A stretch of 64,000 bases of DNA from Moritella yayanosii (GTDB taxonomy: Bacteria; Pseudomonadota; Gammaproteobacteria; Enterobacterales; Moritellaceae), in the NCBI RefSeq assembly GCF_900465055.1, contig NZ_LS483250.1, forward strand, positions 1,674,001 to 1,738,000, in the 5' to 3' direction. This document shows, one piece after another, positions 8,376 through 18,074 of the stretch. The notes beneath the pieces were generated by a model. It was not told the DNA's origin. It saw only the letters and a program-made list of their open reading frames with translations, and searched no databases. The translations under genes were made by a program, and so were the position numbers. How positions within the stretch are numbered: the first letter of the stretch is position 1; the number at the start of each line of letters is the position of its first letter.

Positions 8376-8834
8376 ATGAAAAAATCATTAGGGTTCACAC
8401 TCATCGAATTAATGATCACTATCGCGATCGTCGCCATACTCATTGGTATCGGGGTGCCCAGTTACCAAAACACCGTACAACAAAGCCGCATAGACGATGC
8501 GACCACATTGATTAATAGTGCGCTTAGCTATGCCAAAAACACCGCAATGGCGCATAACCGCACTTTGTATATGACCGTTTCGAATAACACCCTAATTTTA
8601 GCGACGGGCACGACTGCTGCAGCTGAAATCATCAATAAAACAACCATAGATACTGACAGTAATTCGAACTTATCATTTACTGATCCAGGCGTACCGATAA
8701 TAATCTTCCGGGCTAATGGTACTATCGCTACAGGTAACACGATTCGTTACACTCCCGGTGATACAGGTATTGATATGGTAGTAGGAATTAACGGTAGTAC
8801 GACAATTACATATGTGGGAAATACAGGTCATTAA
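8376..8834 (+). CDS. GspH/FimT-family type IV pseudopilin
   Basis: The N-terminus MKKSLGFTLIELMITIAIVA is a textbook prepilin leader: cleavage by PilD after Gly6, methylated Phe, Glu5 of the mature protein and a hydrophobic helix. The remaining 125 residues are Thr/Asn/Ile rich with no cysteines, as in minor pilins of the FimT/GspH group. Total length is 152 residues, typical. Minor pilins prime assembly of type IV pili or type II secretion pseudopili. It stands alone between two terminators, with no other pilin gene nearby, which is unusual. AAGGATG-type ribosome-binding sequence lies upstream of the ATG. Confidence 0.85.
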   Translation: MKKSLGFTLIELMITIAIVAILIGIGVPSYQNTVQQSRIDDATTLINSALSYAKNTAMAHNRTLYMTVSNNTLILATGTTAAAEIINKTTIDTDSNSNLSFTDPGVPIIIFRANGTIATGNTIRYTPGDTGIDMVVGINGSTTITYVGNTGH

Positions 8835-8866
8835 TTTTATTGTTTAAATAGCGCAATTCAAAACAA

Positions 8867-8902
8867 AAAAGCGACGTTAGATTTGCATCTAACGCCGCTT
8901 TT
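8867..8902. terminator. Bidirectional terminator between pseudopilin and fadJ
   Basis: A 16-base stem (8867-8882 with 8887-8902, one mismatch) around TTGC, with A-run on the left and T-run on the right, so it can stop transcription from both converging genes. Confidence 0.9.
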
Positions 8903-8930
8903 AAATTGTATAAGCTAATGCATCACGCGA

Positions 8931-11063
8931 TTAGTTATAGAATTTTTTACCTTCTTTCGCCATTGCTTTAAGCGATTCACACGGCGCAAAACGCTCACCG
9001 TATTTCTCTTGGTGACGTTCTAGCTTGTCAACAAGTTCAGCAATACCGATTGAATCCATGTAATGGAATGGACCACCTAAGAACGGCGGGAAACCAATAC
9101 CGAAGATGGCACCGATGTCACCATCACGCGCACTACGTAGAATACCTTCATCAAGACAACGCGCCGCTTCGTTCAGCATTAATAATACCGCACGCTCTGC
9201 AATTGCTTTAGGCGCCATTTTTGCTTCAGGTTTTAGGTTAAGTAACTTGTAGATTGATTCATCCACTTGCTTCTTACCTTTCTTGGCTTTCTTACCGTAG
9301 AGGTAGAAACCTTTCTCGTTCTTACGACCTTTACGATCATCCGCCAGTAGCTTATCGAACACTGCAGGTGCTTCAAAACGGCTACCTAGCTCTTTCGTTA
9401 AGATTGGACCGATCTTAGCACCAACATCGATACCAACTTCATCAAGAAGTGTGACAGGACCCACAGGGAAACCAAAATCAACCAGGGCTTTATCAACCAC
9501 ATCAATTGGTTCTTGCTCTAGTACCAAACGTGCAGCTTCATTCATGTAAGGCGCAAGAATACGGTTTACATAGAAACCCGCACCATCTTTCACGACGATT
9601 GGTGTTTTGCCTTGTTTACGGGCAAATTCAACCGTTGTTGAGATCGTTTGATCCGATGTGCCTGGGTGTACAATCACTTCAGCAAGGGGCATTTTGTCCA
9701 CTGGGCTGAAGTAATGCAGACCAATTACATTTTCAGGACGCTTCGCTTCAGAAGCAATCTGAGTAATAGGTAAAGAAGACGTGTTTGATGCGAAAATAGT
9801 ATTTTCGTTACAGTTAGCTTCAATATCAGCCACCATTTGGTGCTTCAATTTAAGGTCTTCAAATACCGCTTCAATAACAATGTCAGCATTTTTCACACCT
9901 GTGTACTCAGTCGTACCAGTGATCATAGCAAGTTGACTTTGCATTTCAGATTTAGACATAAAGCGACGTTTAACTTTCTTGTTTAGAATGTCATACGTGT
10001 ATTTTTGTGCGTTAAGCAGGCCTTGTGGGGCTATATCTTTAATACGCACAGGTACTTTCGCTTTCGTTGCAGTAACGTTAGCGATACCGCCACCCATTAA
10101 ACCACCACCAAGCACGACTGCTTTTTTCACTTTCTTCGGCTTAACGCCTTTAACGCCATCTTCTTTCTTCATCGCTGTTGTAGCAAAGAAAATACCACGC
10201 AGTGCAGCAGATTCAGACGTCATTGCAAGTTCTGAAAAACGTTTTGCTTCAAGTTTTAAACCGGCTTCAAACCCTTTTTCTTGGCCAAGTTTAACCACTT
10301 CTAGAATTGCCTCAGGTGCTGGGTAGTTACCGCGAGTTTTAGAAAGCGTTTGCTTTTTAGCTTGGTCAAACATGATGTTACGACCAAGTTTATTTGTTTC
10401 TAATAGCTTACCAACCAGATCTAATTTCAGTTTACGCTGGATCTTACCTTTTTTCGCTAGCTTAACAGCCACTTCAAGTAATACCGTTTCAGGCACAACA
10501 TCATCAACAAGGCCCATTTTAAGTGCTTGTTTACCACGTATTTGTTTACCTGTTAGCATCAAATCAAGTGATTTAGCCACACCAATAAGACGAGGTAAAC
10601 GTTGTGTACCACCACTACCAGGTAACAAACCTAGCATCACTTCTGGTACACCTAATACTGTTTTAGTGCTTTCTGTACAGACTCGGATATGGCAAGCAAG
10701 CGCAAGTTCTAAACCACCGCCCAAACAAGGACCGTGAATAGCAGCAACAACAGGGATATTTAATGCTTCCAGTTCACCCATAACACGGTGACCTTCAAGT
10801 GATAACTTCTCTGCATCAGCAGCCGTTTCACACGCATCAATCATAGTGATGTCAGCACCAGCCACAAAGCTGTCTTTCTTGCCACTGATAATAACCAAGC
10901 CTTGCAAATCGGCATTGGCTTTAATATCTTTTATTAATGCTGAGATTTCATCCGCGAACTCTGCACGTAAAGTGTTCATCGTTTCGCCGGGGACGTCCAT
11001 TGTTAGAACGCCAATGTTATCTTCACGGATCTCAAGTGAAAATGTTTTTTCTTGTTGACTCAT
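8931..11063 (-). CDS. fadJ: Fatty acid oxidation complex alpha subunit
   Basis: A bifunctional enoyl-CoA hydratase / 3-hydroxyacyl-CoA dehydrogenase of beta-oxidation. The N-terminal crotonase domain (about residues 5-190) has [13 protein letters not shown] and [14 protein letters not shown] for the oxyanion hole. The NAD-binding domain starts near residue 310 with [12 protein letters not shown], and [10 protein letters not shown] and [11 protein letters not shown] follow. Length of 710 residues fits FadJ (about 714) rather than FadB plus extra. I chose MSQQEKTF at 11063; upstream in-frame codons run back into fadI and are not conserved. The ATG overlaps the fadI stop by one base (TAATG), so the two are translationally coupled. 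Confidence 0.95.
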   Translation of the reverse strand: MSQQEKTFSLEIREDNIGVLTMDVPGETMNTLRAEFADEISALIKDIKANADLQGLVIISGKKDSFVAGADITMIDACETAADAEKLSLEGHRVMGELEALNIPVVAAIHGPCLGGGLELALACHIRVCTESTKTVLGVPEVMLGLLPGSGGTQRLPRLIGVAKSLDLMLTGKQIRGKQALKMGLVDDVVPETVLLEVAVKLAKKGKIQRKLKLDLVGKLLETNKLGRNIMFDQAKKQTLSKTRGNYPAPEAILEVVKLGQEKGFEAGLKLEAKRFSELAMTSESAALRGIFFATTAMKKEDGVKGVKPKKVKKAVVLGGGLMGGGIANVTATKAKVPVRIKDIAPQGLLNAQKYTYDILNKKVKRRFMSKSEMQSQLAMITGTTEYTGVKNADIVIEAVFEDLKLKHQMVADIEANCNENTIFASNTSSLPITQIASEAKRPENVIGLHYFSPVDKMPLAEVIVHPGTSDQTISTTVEFARKQGKTPIVVKDGAGFYVNRILAPYMNEAARLVLEQEPIDVVDKALVDFGFPVGPVTLLDEVGIDVGAKIGPILTKELGSRFEAPAVFDKLLADDRKGRKNEKGFYLYGKKAKKGKKQVDESIYKLLNLKPEAKMAPKAIAERAVLLMLNEAARCLDEGILRSARDGDIGAIFGIGFPPFLGGPFHYMDSIGIAELVDKLERHQEKYGERFAPCESLKAMAKEGKKFYN

Positions 11064-12373
11064 TACGCACTCTCCACAATCATTGCTACACCTAGACCAC
11101 CAGCAGCACACGCTGTTGATAATGCTAGACCACCACCACGACGTTTCAATTCACGTAATGTTTGCGTAATCATACGTGCGCCAGTTGCTGCAAATGGGTG
11201 ACCATATGCAAGTGAACCACCAAGTACATTGAATTTACTGTCATCAATATTACCGATACGTTCGCCACGACCCAGTTTCTGCTGGGCAAAGATATCTGAT
11301 TCAATACATTGTAGGTTTGCTAATGTTTGTGCAGCAAATGCTTCATGCATATCAAATAATGTTAAATCATTGAAGGTAATACCAGCACGGTCTAACGCGA
11401 TAGGCACTGCGTATGAAGGACCAATAAGGCCGTCAACATCAGCAGGAACCGCTGAGTATGCATGACTACGGATATAACCCAGAATTTCTAAGCCAAGTTC
11501 TTTTGCACGACTTTCGCTCATCAATAATACTGCACCAGCACCATCAGTGAGTGGCGTACTTGTTGCAGCAGTTACAGTACCGTGTTTACGGTCAAATGCA
11601 GGACGCAGTTTCGCGTAATCTTCAAGGGTTGAATTTTTACGAATGTTGTTATCTTCAGCAATAAATAACTTCATTGGCTCTGGATAAGCCGTCATTACTT
11701 CATCTTTTAACTTACCTTCTGCCCATGCTTTAGCGGCAAGAGTGTGAGAACGATGAGCAAGTTCATCCTGCGCTTGACGCGAGATGTTATAAGACTTAGC
11801 CATTTGTTCTGCCGTCTGTCCCATCGTTATACCAGTACTGTATTCTGAAACAGCGGGTGCGACAGGCAGTAAATCTTTTAAGCTTAGCTGACGGGCAATT
11901 TTTAATTTATCGCTAGTCGTTTTTGCTTTGCTTAAGTTAACTAACTGATGAGCAAGTTTTTTAGATACACCAATTGGCACAACTGAAGATGAATCCGCAC
12001 CACCAGCAATACCACAATCAATCGTTCCGGCCATAATAGACTCGGTAACATTTGAAATAGCTTGGAAGCTTGTCGCACATGCACGCGATACACTGTATGC
12101 ATCGGTGCCGATGTCCATGCCAGTGCCTAATACGATTTCACGCGCAATGTTTGGCGCTTCAGGCATTTGAACAACTTGTCCAAATACAACTTGCTGAATA
12201 ATCTTAGGATCAATGTCGTTACGAGCAAGCATCTCATTAACAACCATTTTGCCTAAATCTAATGCTGGAACCCCATGAAACGCTGTTGCTTGTTTAGCAA
12301 ACGGGGTACGTAATCCAGTGACCACCGCGATACGATCGCCGTTGCGGGTGGTTAGGCTTTGTGCTTTAGCCAT
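11063..12373 (-). CDS. fadI: 3-ketoacyl-CoA thiolase, beta subunit of the FadIJ complex
   Basis: This thiolase cleaves 3-ketoacyl-CoA to acetyl-CoA and a shortened acyl-CoA, in complex with FadJ. The nucleophilic cysteine is in SRACATSF (about residues 95-102); [17 protein letters not shown] holds the catalytic histidine and CAAGGLG the second cysteine near the end. The ATG at 12373 gives 436 residues, the same as E. coli FadI, and has GAGGAT seven or so bases upstream; a GTG one codon earlier is less well placed. It is first in the fadI-fadJ operon. FadR-like and PsrA-like palindromes lie within 100 bp upstream, implying induction by long-chain fatty acids. Confidence 0.95.
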   Translation of the reverse strand: MAKAQSLTTRNGDRIAVVTGLRTPFAKQATAFHGVPALDLGKMVVNEMLARNDIDPKIIQQVVFGQVVQMPEAPNIAREIVLGTGMDIGTDAYSVSRACATSFQAISNVTESIMAGTIDCGIAGGADSSSVVPIGVSKKLAHQLVNLSKAKTTSDKLKIARQLSLKDLLPVAPAVSEYSTGITMGQTAEQMAKSYNISRQAQDELAHRSHTLAAKAWAEGKLKDEVMTAYPEPMKLFIAEDNNIRKNSTLEDYAKLRPAFDRKHGTVTAATSTPLTDGAGAVLLMSESRAKELGLEILGYIRSHAYSAVPADVDGLIGPSYAVPIALDRAGITFNDLTLFDMHEAFAAQTLANLQCIESDIFAQQKLGRGERIGNIDDSKFNVLGGSLAYGHPFAATGARMITQTLRELKRRGGGLALSTACAAGGLGVAMIVESA

Positions 12374-12398
12374 CACTTATCCTCATTCCGTTAAGTAA

Positions 12399-12415
12399 AA
12401 GAGGTCAGACCTCAT
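12399..12415. promoter_or_regulatory. Candidate FadR operator upstream of fadIJ
   Basis: GAGGTC-A-GACCTC (12401-12413) is a perfect inverted repeat containing GGTCAGACC, the core of the FadR operator (GGTCNGACC). It lies 26-42 bases before the fadI start. A related site precedes fadL at 21586. Confidence 0.7.
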
Positions 12416-12450
12416 AAAATTAAGTCAATATTAACCTTTTGGTCTCAATA

Positions 12451-12468
12451 TTCAAACATTAGTTTGAA
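12451..12468. promoter_or_regulatory. Candidate PsrA operator upstream of fadIJ
   Basis: TTCAAAC-ATTA-GTTTGAA is a perfect 7-base inverted repeat and matches the published PsrA pattern CAAAC-N2-4-GTTTG. PsrA is a TetR-type fatty-acid-responsive repressor in several gammaproteobacteria. Binding here is inferred. Confidence 0.5.
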
Positions 12469-12720
12469 AATTGAGTCTTTCATCATAGATATATGATCCA
12501 AAAGAAATATTGGGTGAAAAATAATATTAAATAGTAGTCATATCTACCTAGACAATTTTTATAGTTAGGATATTACTGACCACTCACTCTATTAGGTAGT
12601 CATTTCCAGTAAAGTATTGTAAATCGCTTTAAAAACTCTCTATAAAATAAGTTTGAACTTTTACAATGAACTTATTGTCGGTAAACTAGTGTTTATATTA
12701 ACTTTATACGATAGATAATT

Positions 12721-13674
12721 ATGCCAAAATCAAATTTCAATCAATTAAGAGGCTATCTTAACAGCCAAATTCTTGGGCAAGAAAAACTTGTCGACAATTT
12801 ATTAATCGCGCTACTCGCAGATGGTCATATCTTAGTAGAAGGTCCACCCGGATTGGCCAAAACACGAGCAGTCAAAGCGTTGGCCAATAGCTTAGAAGCC
12901 AACTTCCATCGTATTCAATTCACACCCGATTTACTGCCCGCCGATTTAACCGGTACTGATATCTATCGCGCCGAAACCGGCACCTTTGAATTTCAACCCG
13001 GTCCTCTGTTCCACAATATTGTACTTGCAGACGAGATTAATCGTGCACCTGCTAAGGTACAGTCTGCGCTATTAGAAGCTATGGCCGAACAGCAGATAAC
13101 CGTTGGCAACAAAACCATGTTATTACCAAAGCTGTTTATGGTAATGGCGACACAGAACCCAATTGAGCAAGAAGGTACGTATCCATTACCGGAAGCGCAG
13201 CTAGATCGCTTCATGTTACACCTGGAAATTGATTACCCAGATAAAGACACTGAATTACAAATTTTACGGTTAACAACACAAGAAGCACAACAAAGCGCAA
13301 GCGCACCGATTGCTAAAATCAGTCAGCAAACGATCATGCAAGCGCGCGAACAAGTACTTAACATCCACCTTGCCCCTGCTCTCGAGCATTATCTTGTCGA
13401 TTTAATTATGGCTACACGAAACCCTGCGACCTTAGATCCGCAACTCGCTAGTTGGATCACTTTTGGCGCAAGTCCACGTGCGACTATTTCGCTTGCCCGT
13501 TGTGTACGCGCTCGCGCTTGGTTACACGGTCGTGACCATGTACTACCCGAAGATATTCAAACCTGCCTTTACCCTATTCTACGTCACCGCTTATTACTGA
13601 GCTTTGAAGCAGAAGCTGACGGTATCACCGCAAACCAAATTATTGACCGCATTTTGTCATTAATTGCATTTTAG
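12721..13674 (+). CDS. MoxR-family AAA+ ATPase
   Basis: A 317-residue AAA+ protein. Walker A is GPPGLAKT (about residues 41-48), Walker B is IVLADEINRAPAK (about 100-112), and MATQNPIEQEGTYPLPEAQLDRF contains sensor 1 and the arginine-finger region typical of MoxR. MoxR ATPases act as chaperones that work with von Willebrand A-domain partners. Here it heads an operon of six genes running to 19783, with DUF58, DUF4381, BatA, BatB-C and BatD following closely (16-bp gap to the next). The context fits the Bacteroides/Francisella-type aerotolerance (Bat) or stress-resistance operon. The precise client is unknown. Confidence 0.92.
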   Translation: MPKSNFNQLRGYLNSQILGQEKLVDNLLIALLADGHILVEGPPGLAKTRAVKALANSLEANFHRIQFTPDLLPADLTGTDIYRAETGTFEFQPGPLFHNIVLADEINRAPAKVQSALLEAMAEQQITVGNKTMLLPKLFMVMATQNPIEQEGTYPLPEAQLDRFMLHLEIDYPDKDTELQILRLTTQEAQQSASAPIAKISQQTIMQAREQVLNIHLAPALEHYLVDLIMATRNPATLDPQLASWITFGASPRATISLARCVRARAWLHGRDHVLPEDIQTCLYPILRHRLLLSFEAEADGITANQIIDRILSLIAF

Positions 13675-13690
13675 TAAACTGAGTTAGTCT

Positions 13691-14647
13691 ATGTCTGCAA
13701 TCGAAGTGACTATAAAAGAGTTACAGCAATACAGCTACCAAACCAAACGTGTTTTAGCGAGCAAAACGTTAGCAAGAGCACGGCTGGCCGGTGGTCACCT
13801 TTCGCCAATCAAAGGCCGAGGGATGGAATTTAGCGAATGTCGTCAATATCAACCTGGTGATGACATCCGGAGTATTGATTGGCGCATTACTGCACGTACG
13901 GGTAAAACTTACAGCAAGTTATTTAGTGAAGAAAAAGAACGGCCAGTGTATGTATTACTGGATCTGTCATCAAGCATGTATTTTGGCAGTCAATATCGGC
14001 TAAAGTCAGTACAAGCCTGTCACTTAACGGCCTTACTGGCGTGGGCAACAAAACATAAAAGTGATCGTGTCGGCGGCATTATCATTGGTGCATTCGGGCA
14101 TAAAGAATTAAAACCCCAGCGCCAACAACGCGGTATTATGCAATTACTCAGTGAAACCGTCACCTTACATAATGCGCAACTGACCATGTCTCAAGCCGAG
14201 CGTATTAATGCGGCTGATGCAACGCATGTAAATACAGAAAATACAGTTCCAAAAGAGTCCCTTGCCAGCGCCCTCACCCGTTTGCGTATACTGTGTAAAA
14301 CTGGCAGCCACATTATGATCATCAGTGACTTTCTTAATCTTGATGATAAAGCGCAAAAGCAACTCGCGTTATTAAAACGCCATAATGAAATTGAAGCTTG
14401 GCAGATTTACGATCCTTTAGAACTCTCGCTACCGAACATATCAGGCAATGTACGCCTCGCGGTATCAAATGGTCAACAACAAGGGTTTATTAGTCCGAGT
14501 AACGCTGACAGTCGTCAAAAATATCAACAACATGCCAATGTTAAACAGCAAGCATTAAGACAAATAATGAACCGATTCGGTATTCGTCATCATAGGATCA
14601 GCAGTGGCGAATCATTATTAAGTCAAATTAAAGGTAAAGGTAAATAA
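13691..14647 (+). CDS. DUF58 (von Willebrand A-like) protein
   Basis: A 318-residue protein with the DUF58 signature GRGMEFSECRQYQPGDDIRSIDWRITARTGKTYSKLF (key residues at about 52-88: R, Y, G-D-D, R, I-D-W) followed by VYVLLDLSSSMYF, a metal-ion-binding DxSxS site at about 97-106. No membrane segment is evident. DUF58 proteins always sit next to MoxR and are probably its adaptor or client. It is 16 bp downstream of the MoxR gene and 5 bp before the DUF4381 gene, clearly in the same operon. Confidence 0.9.
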   Translation: MSAIEVTIKELQQYSYQTKRVLASKTLARARLAGGHLSPIKGRGMEFSECRQYQPGDDIRSIDWRITARTGKTYSKLFSEEKERPVYVLLDLSSSMYFGSQYRLKSVQACHLTALLAWATKHKSDRVGGIIIGAFGHKELKPQRQQRGIMQLLSETVTLHNAQLTMSQAERINAADATHVNTENTVPKESLASALTRLRILCKTGSHIMIISDFLNLDDKAQKQLALLKRHNEIEAWQIYDPLELSLPNISGNVRLAVSNGQQQGFISPSNADSRQKYQQHANVKQQALRQIMNRFGIRHHRISSGESLLSQIKGKGK

Positions 14648-14652
14648 AACGC

Positions 14653-15186
14653 ATGGATCCGTTAGCACAATTAAAAGATATTCATTTACCAGCACCCGTT
14701 TCGGCCTGGCCACTATCACTGTACTGGTGGCTGGTTATCATCATCATCGTATTGATCGTCGGATTGGCTATTTATGGTATATTGCATTACCTAAAAAAAA
14801 CCCAATTAACCCGCCTAGCCTTAGCTGAATTAACACAGTTACAGCAACAAGGCTGTGAGGTAAACGATTTACACCACCTGCTTAAACGTATCGTTTTAGC
14901 CAGTTTTCCACGTCAAACAGCGGCATCTTTACATGGTGAAACATGGTTAAAATTCCTCGATCAACAAGCCAGTGCTAAAAAACGAGTCTTCAATGCGTTC
15001 TCAAATAATACCGCAGCATGGACGTTGGACTTATACAGTGCTAAACCAAACATGCTCGCCGATTCCGCGCACTTTAAGACTTGCCAAGACTGGATCAAGA
15101 AAACTCCGCTTATGCCTGTAGATTGCAATGTAAAGAACAGACTGAAGAACAAAGTTGAAAAAAGTGTGGAGAACAGTAATGTTTGA
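14653..15186 (+). CDS. DUF4381 membrane protein
   Basis: A 177-residue protein with a single membrane segment at about residues 22-46 (LYWWLVIIIIVLIVGLAIYG) after the motif DPLAQLKDIHLPAPVSAWP, which is typical for DUF4381. The C-terminal part is cytoplasmic or periplasmic and ends in a charged Lys/Asn stretch. Its function is unknown; it accompanies MoxR/Bat operons in many gammaproteobacteria and may tether the complex. Its last 8 bases overlap the start of the next gene. Confidence 0.85.
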   Translation: MDPLAQLKDIHLPAPVSAWPLSLYWWLVIIIIVLIVGLAIYGILHYLKKTQLTRLALAELTQLQQQGCEVNDLHHLLKRIVLASFPRQTAASLHGETWLKFLDQQASAKKRVFNAFSNNTAAWTLDLYSAKPNMLADSAHFKTCQDWIKKTPLMPVDCNVKNRLKNKVEKSVENSNV

Positions 15187-16183
15187 ATTTAATTGGCCAT
15201 GGCTGTTAGCCTTATTACCTTTACCGCTGCTTATTCGCTTTTTTAGCAGTGCGGGCCAAGCACAAACACCATTAGTGCTTCCTAACTTACCTTATATTGA
15301 AACAGCAACAGGCACCGCAAGTATAACATCCCGCGCAATCTGGCCATTAACACTCATGTGGTTATGCCTAGTCATAGCGGCTGCACGCCCGATGTGGATC
15401 GGTGAACCACAATCCATTCCCCAACAAGGTCGTGAAATGATGCTCGCGGTGGATCTATCTGGCTCGATGCAGATTGAAGATATGCAAATAAATAACCGTA
15501 TGGTCGATCGACTTTCGCTGGTGAAAACGGTTGTTGCTGATTTTATTCAACAACGTAAAGGCGATCGTGTCGGGCTTATCTTTTTCGCTGATAACGCTTA
15601 TTTACAAGCGCCGCTCACCTTCGATTTGAAAACCGTCAGTGGCTACATGGAGCAAGCTGTACTTGGACTCGTTGGCGAACAAACCGCGATTGGCGAAGGT
15701 ATCGGCTTAGCGTTAAAACGTTTTGATGCCGCTGACAACCCACAAAAAGTATTGATATTACTCACCGATGGTCAAAATAATGCGGGCGAAGTAACACCCC
15801 TTGACGCCGCAAAGTTTGCTAAACAACAAGGCGTTAAAATTTATACTATCGGCGTCGGTGCAGATGCTTATTATAAACGCACGTTATTCGGTAATCAGAA
15901 AGTGGACCCATCACGAGATCTGGATGAAGCGACCTTAAAGACAATCGCAGCCCAAACTGGTGGCCAATACTTCCGGGCGCGTGACGCCAGTAGCTTGGCA
16001 GCTATCTATGCCGAACTCGATAAACTTGAGCCTGTCGAGCAAGATCAACAACAATTTAGACCACAAACGGATCTATTCCATTGGCCACTGGCAATCGCAT
16101 TATTATTGTCTATTTTCGCCTGTTATCTACGTCAAGGGCTTTCTTTAGGTCAATTATTTACGTCAGGGAAACGCCATGACTGA
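15179..16183 (+). CDS. BatA-like VWA-domain membrane protein
   Basis: 334 residues. A membrane segment (about 5-20) and a second near 55-72 precede a von Willebrand A domain with MIDAS motif AVDLSGSMQ (about 95-103) and the later LLTDGQNNAGEV. A third membrane helix (IALLLSIFACYL) is near the C-terminus. This is the BatA layout. I chose MFEFNWPW at 15179, with GGAG eight bases upstream and a start inside the DUF4381 gene; an upstream ATG at 15155 lacks this and is less conserved. The stop overlaps the next gene by 8 bases. Bat proteins are linked to oxidative-stress tolerance; mechanism unknown. Confidence 0.9.
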   Translation: MFEFNWPWLLALLPLPLLIRFFSSAGQAQTPLVLPNLPYIETATGTASITSRAIWPLTLMWLCLVIAAARPMWIGEPQSIPQQGREMMLAVDLSGSMQIEDMQINNRMVDRLSLVKTVVADFIQQRKGDRVGLIFFADNAYLQAPLTFDLKTVSGYMEQAVLGLVGEQTAIGEGIGLALKRFDAADNPQKVLILLTDGQNNAGEVTPLDAAKFAKQQGVKIYTIGVGADAYYKRTLFGNQKVDPSRDLDEATLKTIAAQTGGQYFRARDASSLAAIYAELDKLEPVEQDQQQFRPQTDLFHWPLAIALLLSIFACYLRQGLSLGQLFTSGKRHD

Positions 16184-18074
16184 TTTTATATTATTACGAC
16201 CATTATGGTTACTGGCATTATTACCACTCATCGCCCTTGCCTGGTATTTTCGTAAAGATGCTCAAGCCAAAGGCTGGCATATGGTGCTTTCACCTGAAAT
16301 CGCTCAATTCTTATTAGCCCAGCATCAACCAACCACAAAATATAAGCATTTCTTTATGCCTTTAGCCGGTATTTGGGTACTCACCACAATGGCATTATCA
16401 GGCCCTAGTTTTAGTTATACAGAGCGTCCAGTTGCCAGTATTTCGCAAGCAAAAGTTATGGTATTAGATATGTCGCTATCGATGCGGGCAACCGATCTTA
16501 AACCCAACCGTTTAACACATTTACGCTTTAAAAGCATAGATATTCTCAGCGCAATTAAGGAAGGTGAAATAGGCTTGGTCGCTTATGCAGGTGATGCATT
16601 TATTATCTCGCCATTAACCACAGATACAAGCACTTTATTAAACTTGTTACCAAACCTGTCGCCAGAAATCATGCCAGTGAAAGGATCAAATCCAACGGCA
16701 GGTATTCGTCAAGCCATCGTACTATTAACCAACGCAGGTTATCAGCAAGGACAAATACTGCTGGTGACCGATGGCATTAACCCAGCTCAAGCAGACAACA
16801 TCAACACGTTATTAGCTGGCACAGAATACAGCTTATCGATTTTGGGATTCGGCACCGCACAAGGTGCGCCGATTAAAATGCTTAATGGTCAATTACTTAA
16901 AGACAACCAAGGCACAATCGTCGTGCCTCAGCTGGATGCCCGTTTATTGAAAGACACGGCACAAGCGAATTCAGGAAAAGTTCAAGTGATAAGCCACGGT
17001 AGCCAACAGCTAACAGACTTGTTTAATCATCCGTTAAGCTTCCAGAATAACCAAAAGACGGAGTTAACCACACAGCAACGTAATGATGACGGTATTTGGC
17101 TACTGCCTTTGATTGCGTTATTAGCGGCATTTAGTTTTCGCAAACAACTGTTTTTCAGCTTTTTATTGGTGTTTTTACTGCAACCAGAATCAAGCTATGC
17201 GGCGGATACTTCGATTTGGAATAACAGTAACGAAAACGGATCATTGCTGTTTCAACAGGCAGAATATCAACAAGCAGCGGATACCTTCTCTAACGCCAGT
17301 TGGCAAGCGAGTTCGTTGTATAAAGCAGGTGAATACCAACAGGCTATCGATCTGTGGGCCAATGAACCAAGTAGTAACTCCTCGTATAACCAAGGGAATG
17401 CTTTAATGCAGCTTGGTTATATTGATGAAGCGACAAAAGCCTACGAACAAGCATTAAAATTGGATCCTGAAAATAACGATGCGAAAGGTAACCTTAAACT
17501 GGCTAAGAAAATGAAGCAGCAACAGAAACAACAGCAAGGTGACAAAGGCGAAGACAGTCAAAACCAACAAGACAGTCAAAACCAACAAGACAGTCAAAAC
17601 CAGCAAGACAGTCAAAGCCAACAAGACAGTCAGAACCAGCAAGACAGTCAGAACCAGCAAGACAGTCAAAGCCAACAAGACAGTCAAAGCCAGCAAGACA
17701 GTCAAAGCCAACAAGACAGTCAAAGCCAGCAAGACAGTCAGAGCCAACAAGACAGTCAAAGCCAGCAAGACAGTCAAAGCCAGCAAGACAGTCAAAGCCA
17801 GCAAGACAGTCAAAGCCAGCAAGACAGTCAAGATAACGCGGGTGTCGCTGGACAACAAGATCAAGCCGATGAAAAACCTGAAGATGGCAGTGATCAAGAA
17901 GTATCAGCAGCGCAACAAACGCCATTAGAAAAAGAACAACAAAAGCGCTTACAAAAATGGCTGCGGAATATCCCTGATGATCCCTCTTTATTATTAAGAA
18001 ATAAAATGTATATAGAAAGTCAGCAACGTAATGCTGAATCAAATCAGCAAAATAGTTCGGAGCAAATATGGTAA
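16176..18074 (+). CDS. BatB-BatC fusion: VWA domain plus TPR and a long Gln/Ser repeat
   Basis: 632 residues. The N-terminal part (about 1-330) is BatB-like: membrane helices at 8-25 and 58-75, then a VWA domain with MVLDMSLSMRATDL. After another hydrophobic stretch near residues 305-335 come TPR-like helices (about 360-445, ending QALKLDPENNDAKGNLKLA), as in BatC. Residues about 460-550 are 15 copies of the hexapeptide DSQ(N/S)QQ encoded by an 18-bp tandem repeat, followed by a conserved C-terminal segment (LRNIPDDPSLLLRNKM). BatB and BatC are often separate; here they are one chain. The stop overlaps the start of the BatD gene by 7 bases. Confidence 0.9.
   Translation: MTDFILLRPLWLLALLPLIALAWYFRKDAQAKGWHMVLSPEIAQFLLAQHQPTTKYKHFFMPLAGIWVLTTMALSGPSFSYTERPVASISQAKVMVLDMSLSMRATDLKPNRLTHLRFKSIDILSAIKEGEIGLVAYAGDAFIISPLTTDTSTLLNLLPNLSPEIMPVKGSNPTAGIRQAIVLLTNAGYQQGQILLVTDGINPAQADNINTLLAGTEYSLSILGFGTAQGAPIKMLNGQLLKDNQGTIVVPQLDARLLKDTAQANSGKVQVISHGSQQLTDLFNHPLSFQNNQKTELTTQQRNDDGIWLLPLIALLAAFSFRKQLFFSFLLVFLLQPESSYAADTSIWNNSNENGSLLFQQAEYQQAADTFSNASWQASSLYKAGEYQQAIDLWANEPSSNSSYNQGNALMQLGYIDEATKAYEQALKLDPENNDAKGNLKLAKKMKQQQKQQQGDKGEDSQNQQDSQNQQDSQNQQDSQSQQDSQNQQDSQNQQDSQSQQDSQSQQDSQSQQDSQSQQDSQSQQDSQSQQDSQSQQDSQSQQDSQSQQDSQDNAGVAGQQDQADEKPEDGSDQEVSAAQQTPLEKEQQKRLQKWLRNIPDDPSLLLRNKMYIESQQRNAESNQQNSSEQIW
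17553..17822 (+). repeat. 15 tandem copies of an 18-bp coding repeat
   Basis: Fifteen 18-base units beginning GACAGTCA run without interruption from 17553 to 17822, each encoding DSQNQQ or DSQSQQ; a partial unit follows. Units differ at one codon (AAC versus AGC) and at wobble positions (CAA/CAG), so copies have both expanded and drifted. Copy-number change would keep the frame. Confidence 0.97.

Larger units (their letters stand above)
12377..12720. promoter_or_regulatory. Divergent promoter region between fadI and the moxR operon
   Basis: 344 bases, AT-rich, no gene. Besides the FadR-like site it holds a PsrA-like palindrome at 12451-12468. On the minus strand TTTGAA and TAATAT separated by 17 bases could be the fadIJ promoter, with the PsrA box overlapping its -35 and the FadR box downstream of its -10. 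Confidence 0.5.

Noticed and set aside
9506-11058. Several plus-strand open frames opposite fadJ
   Set aside because: Antisense shadows with no recognisable domains; fadJ is unambiguous on the minus strand.
17553-17822. Possible CRISPR array
   Set aside because: Contiguous 18-bp units with no spacers, inside a coding frame.
17454-18042. Two long minus-strand and one plus-strand open frames over the 18-bp repeat
   Set aside because: The repeat keeps all frames open; low-complexity translations (VLLALT, CLAGFD and VKASKT repeats) with no homology. The BatB-C frame is the real gene.
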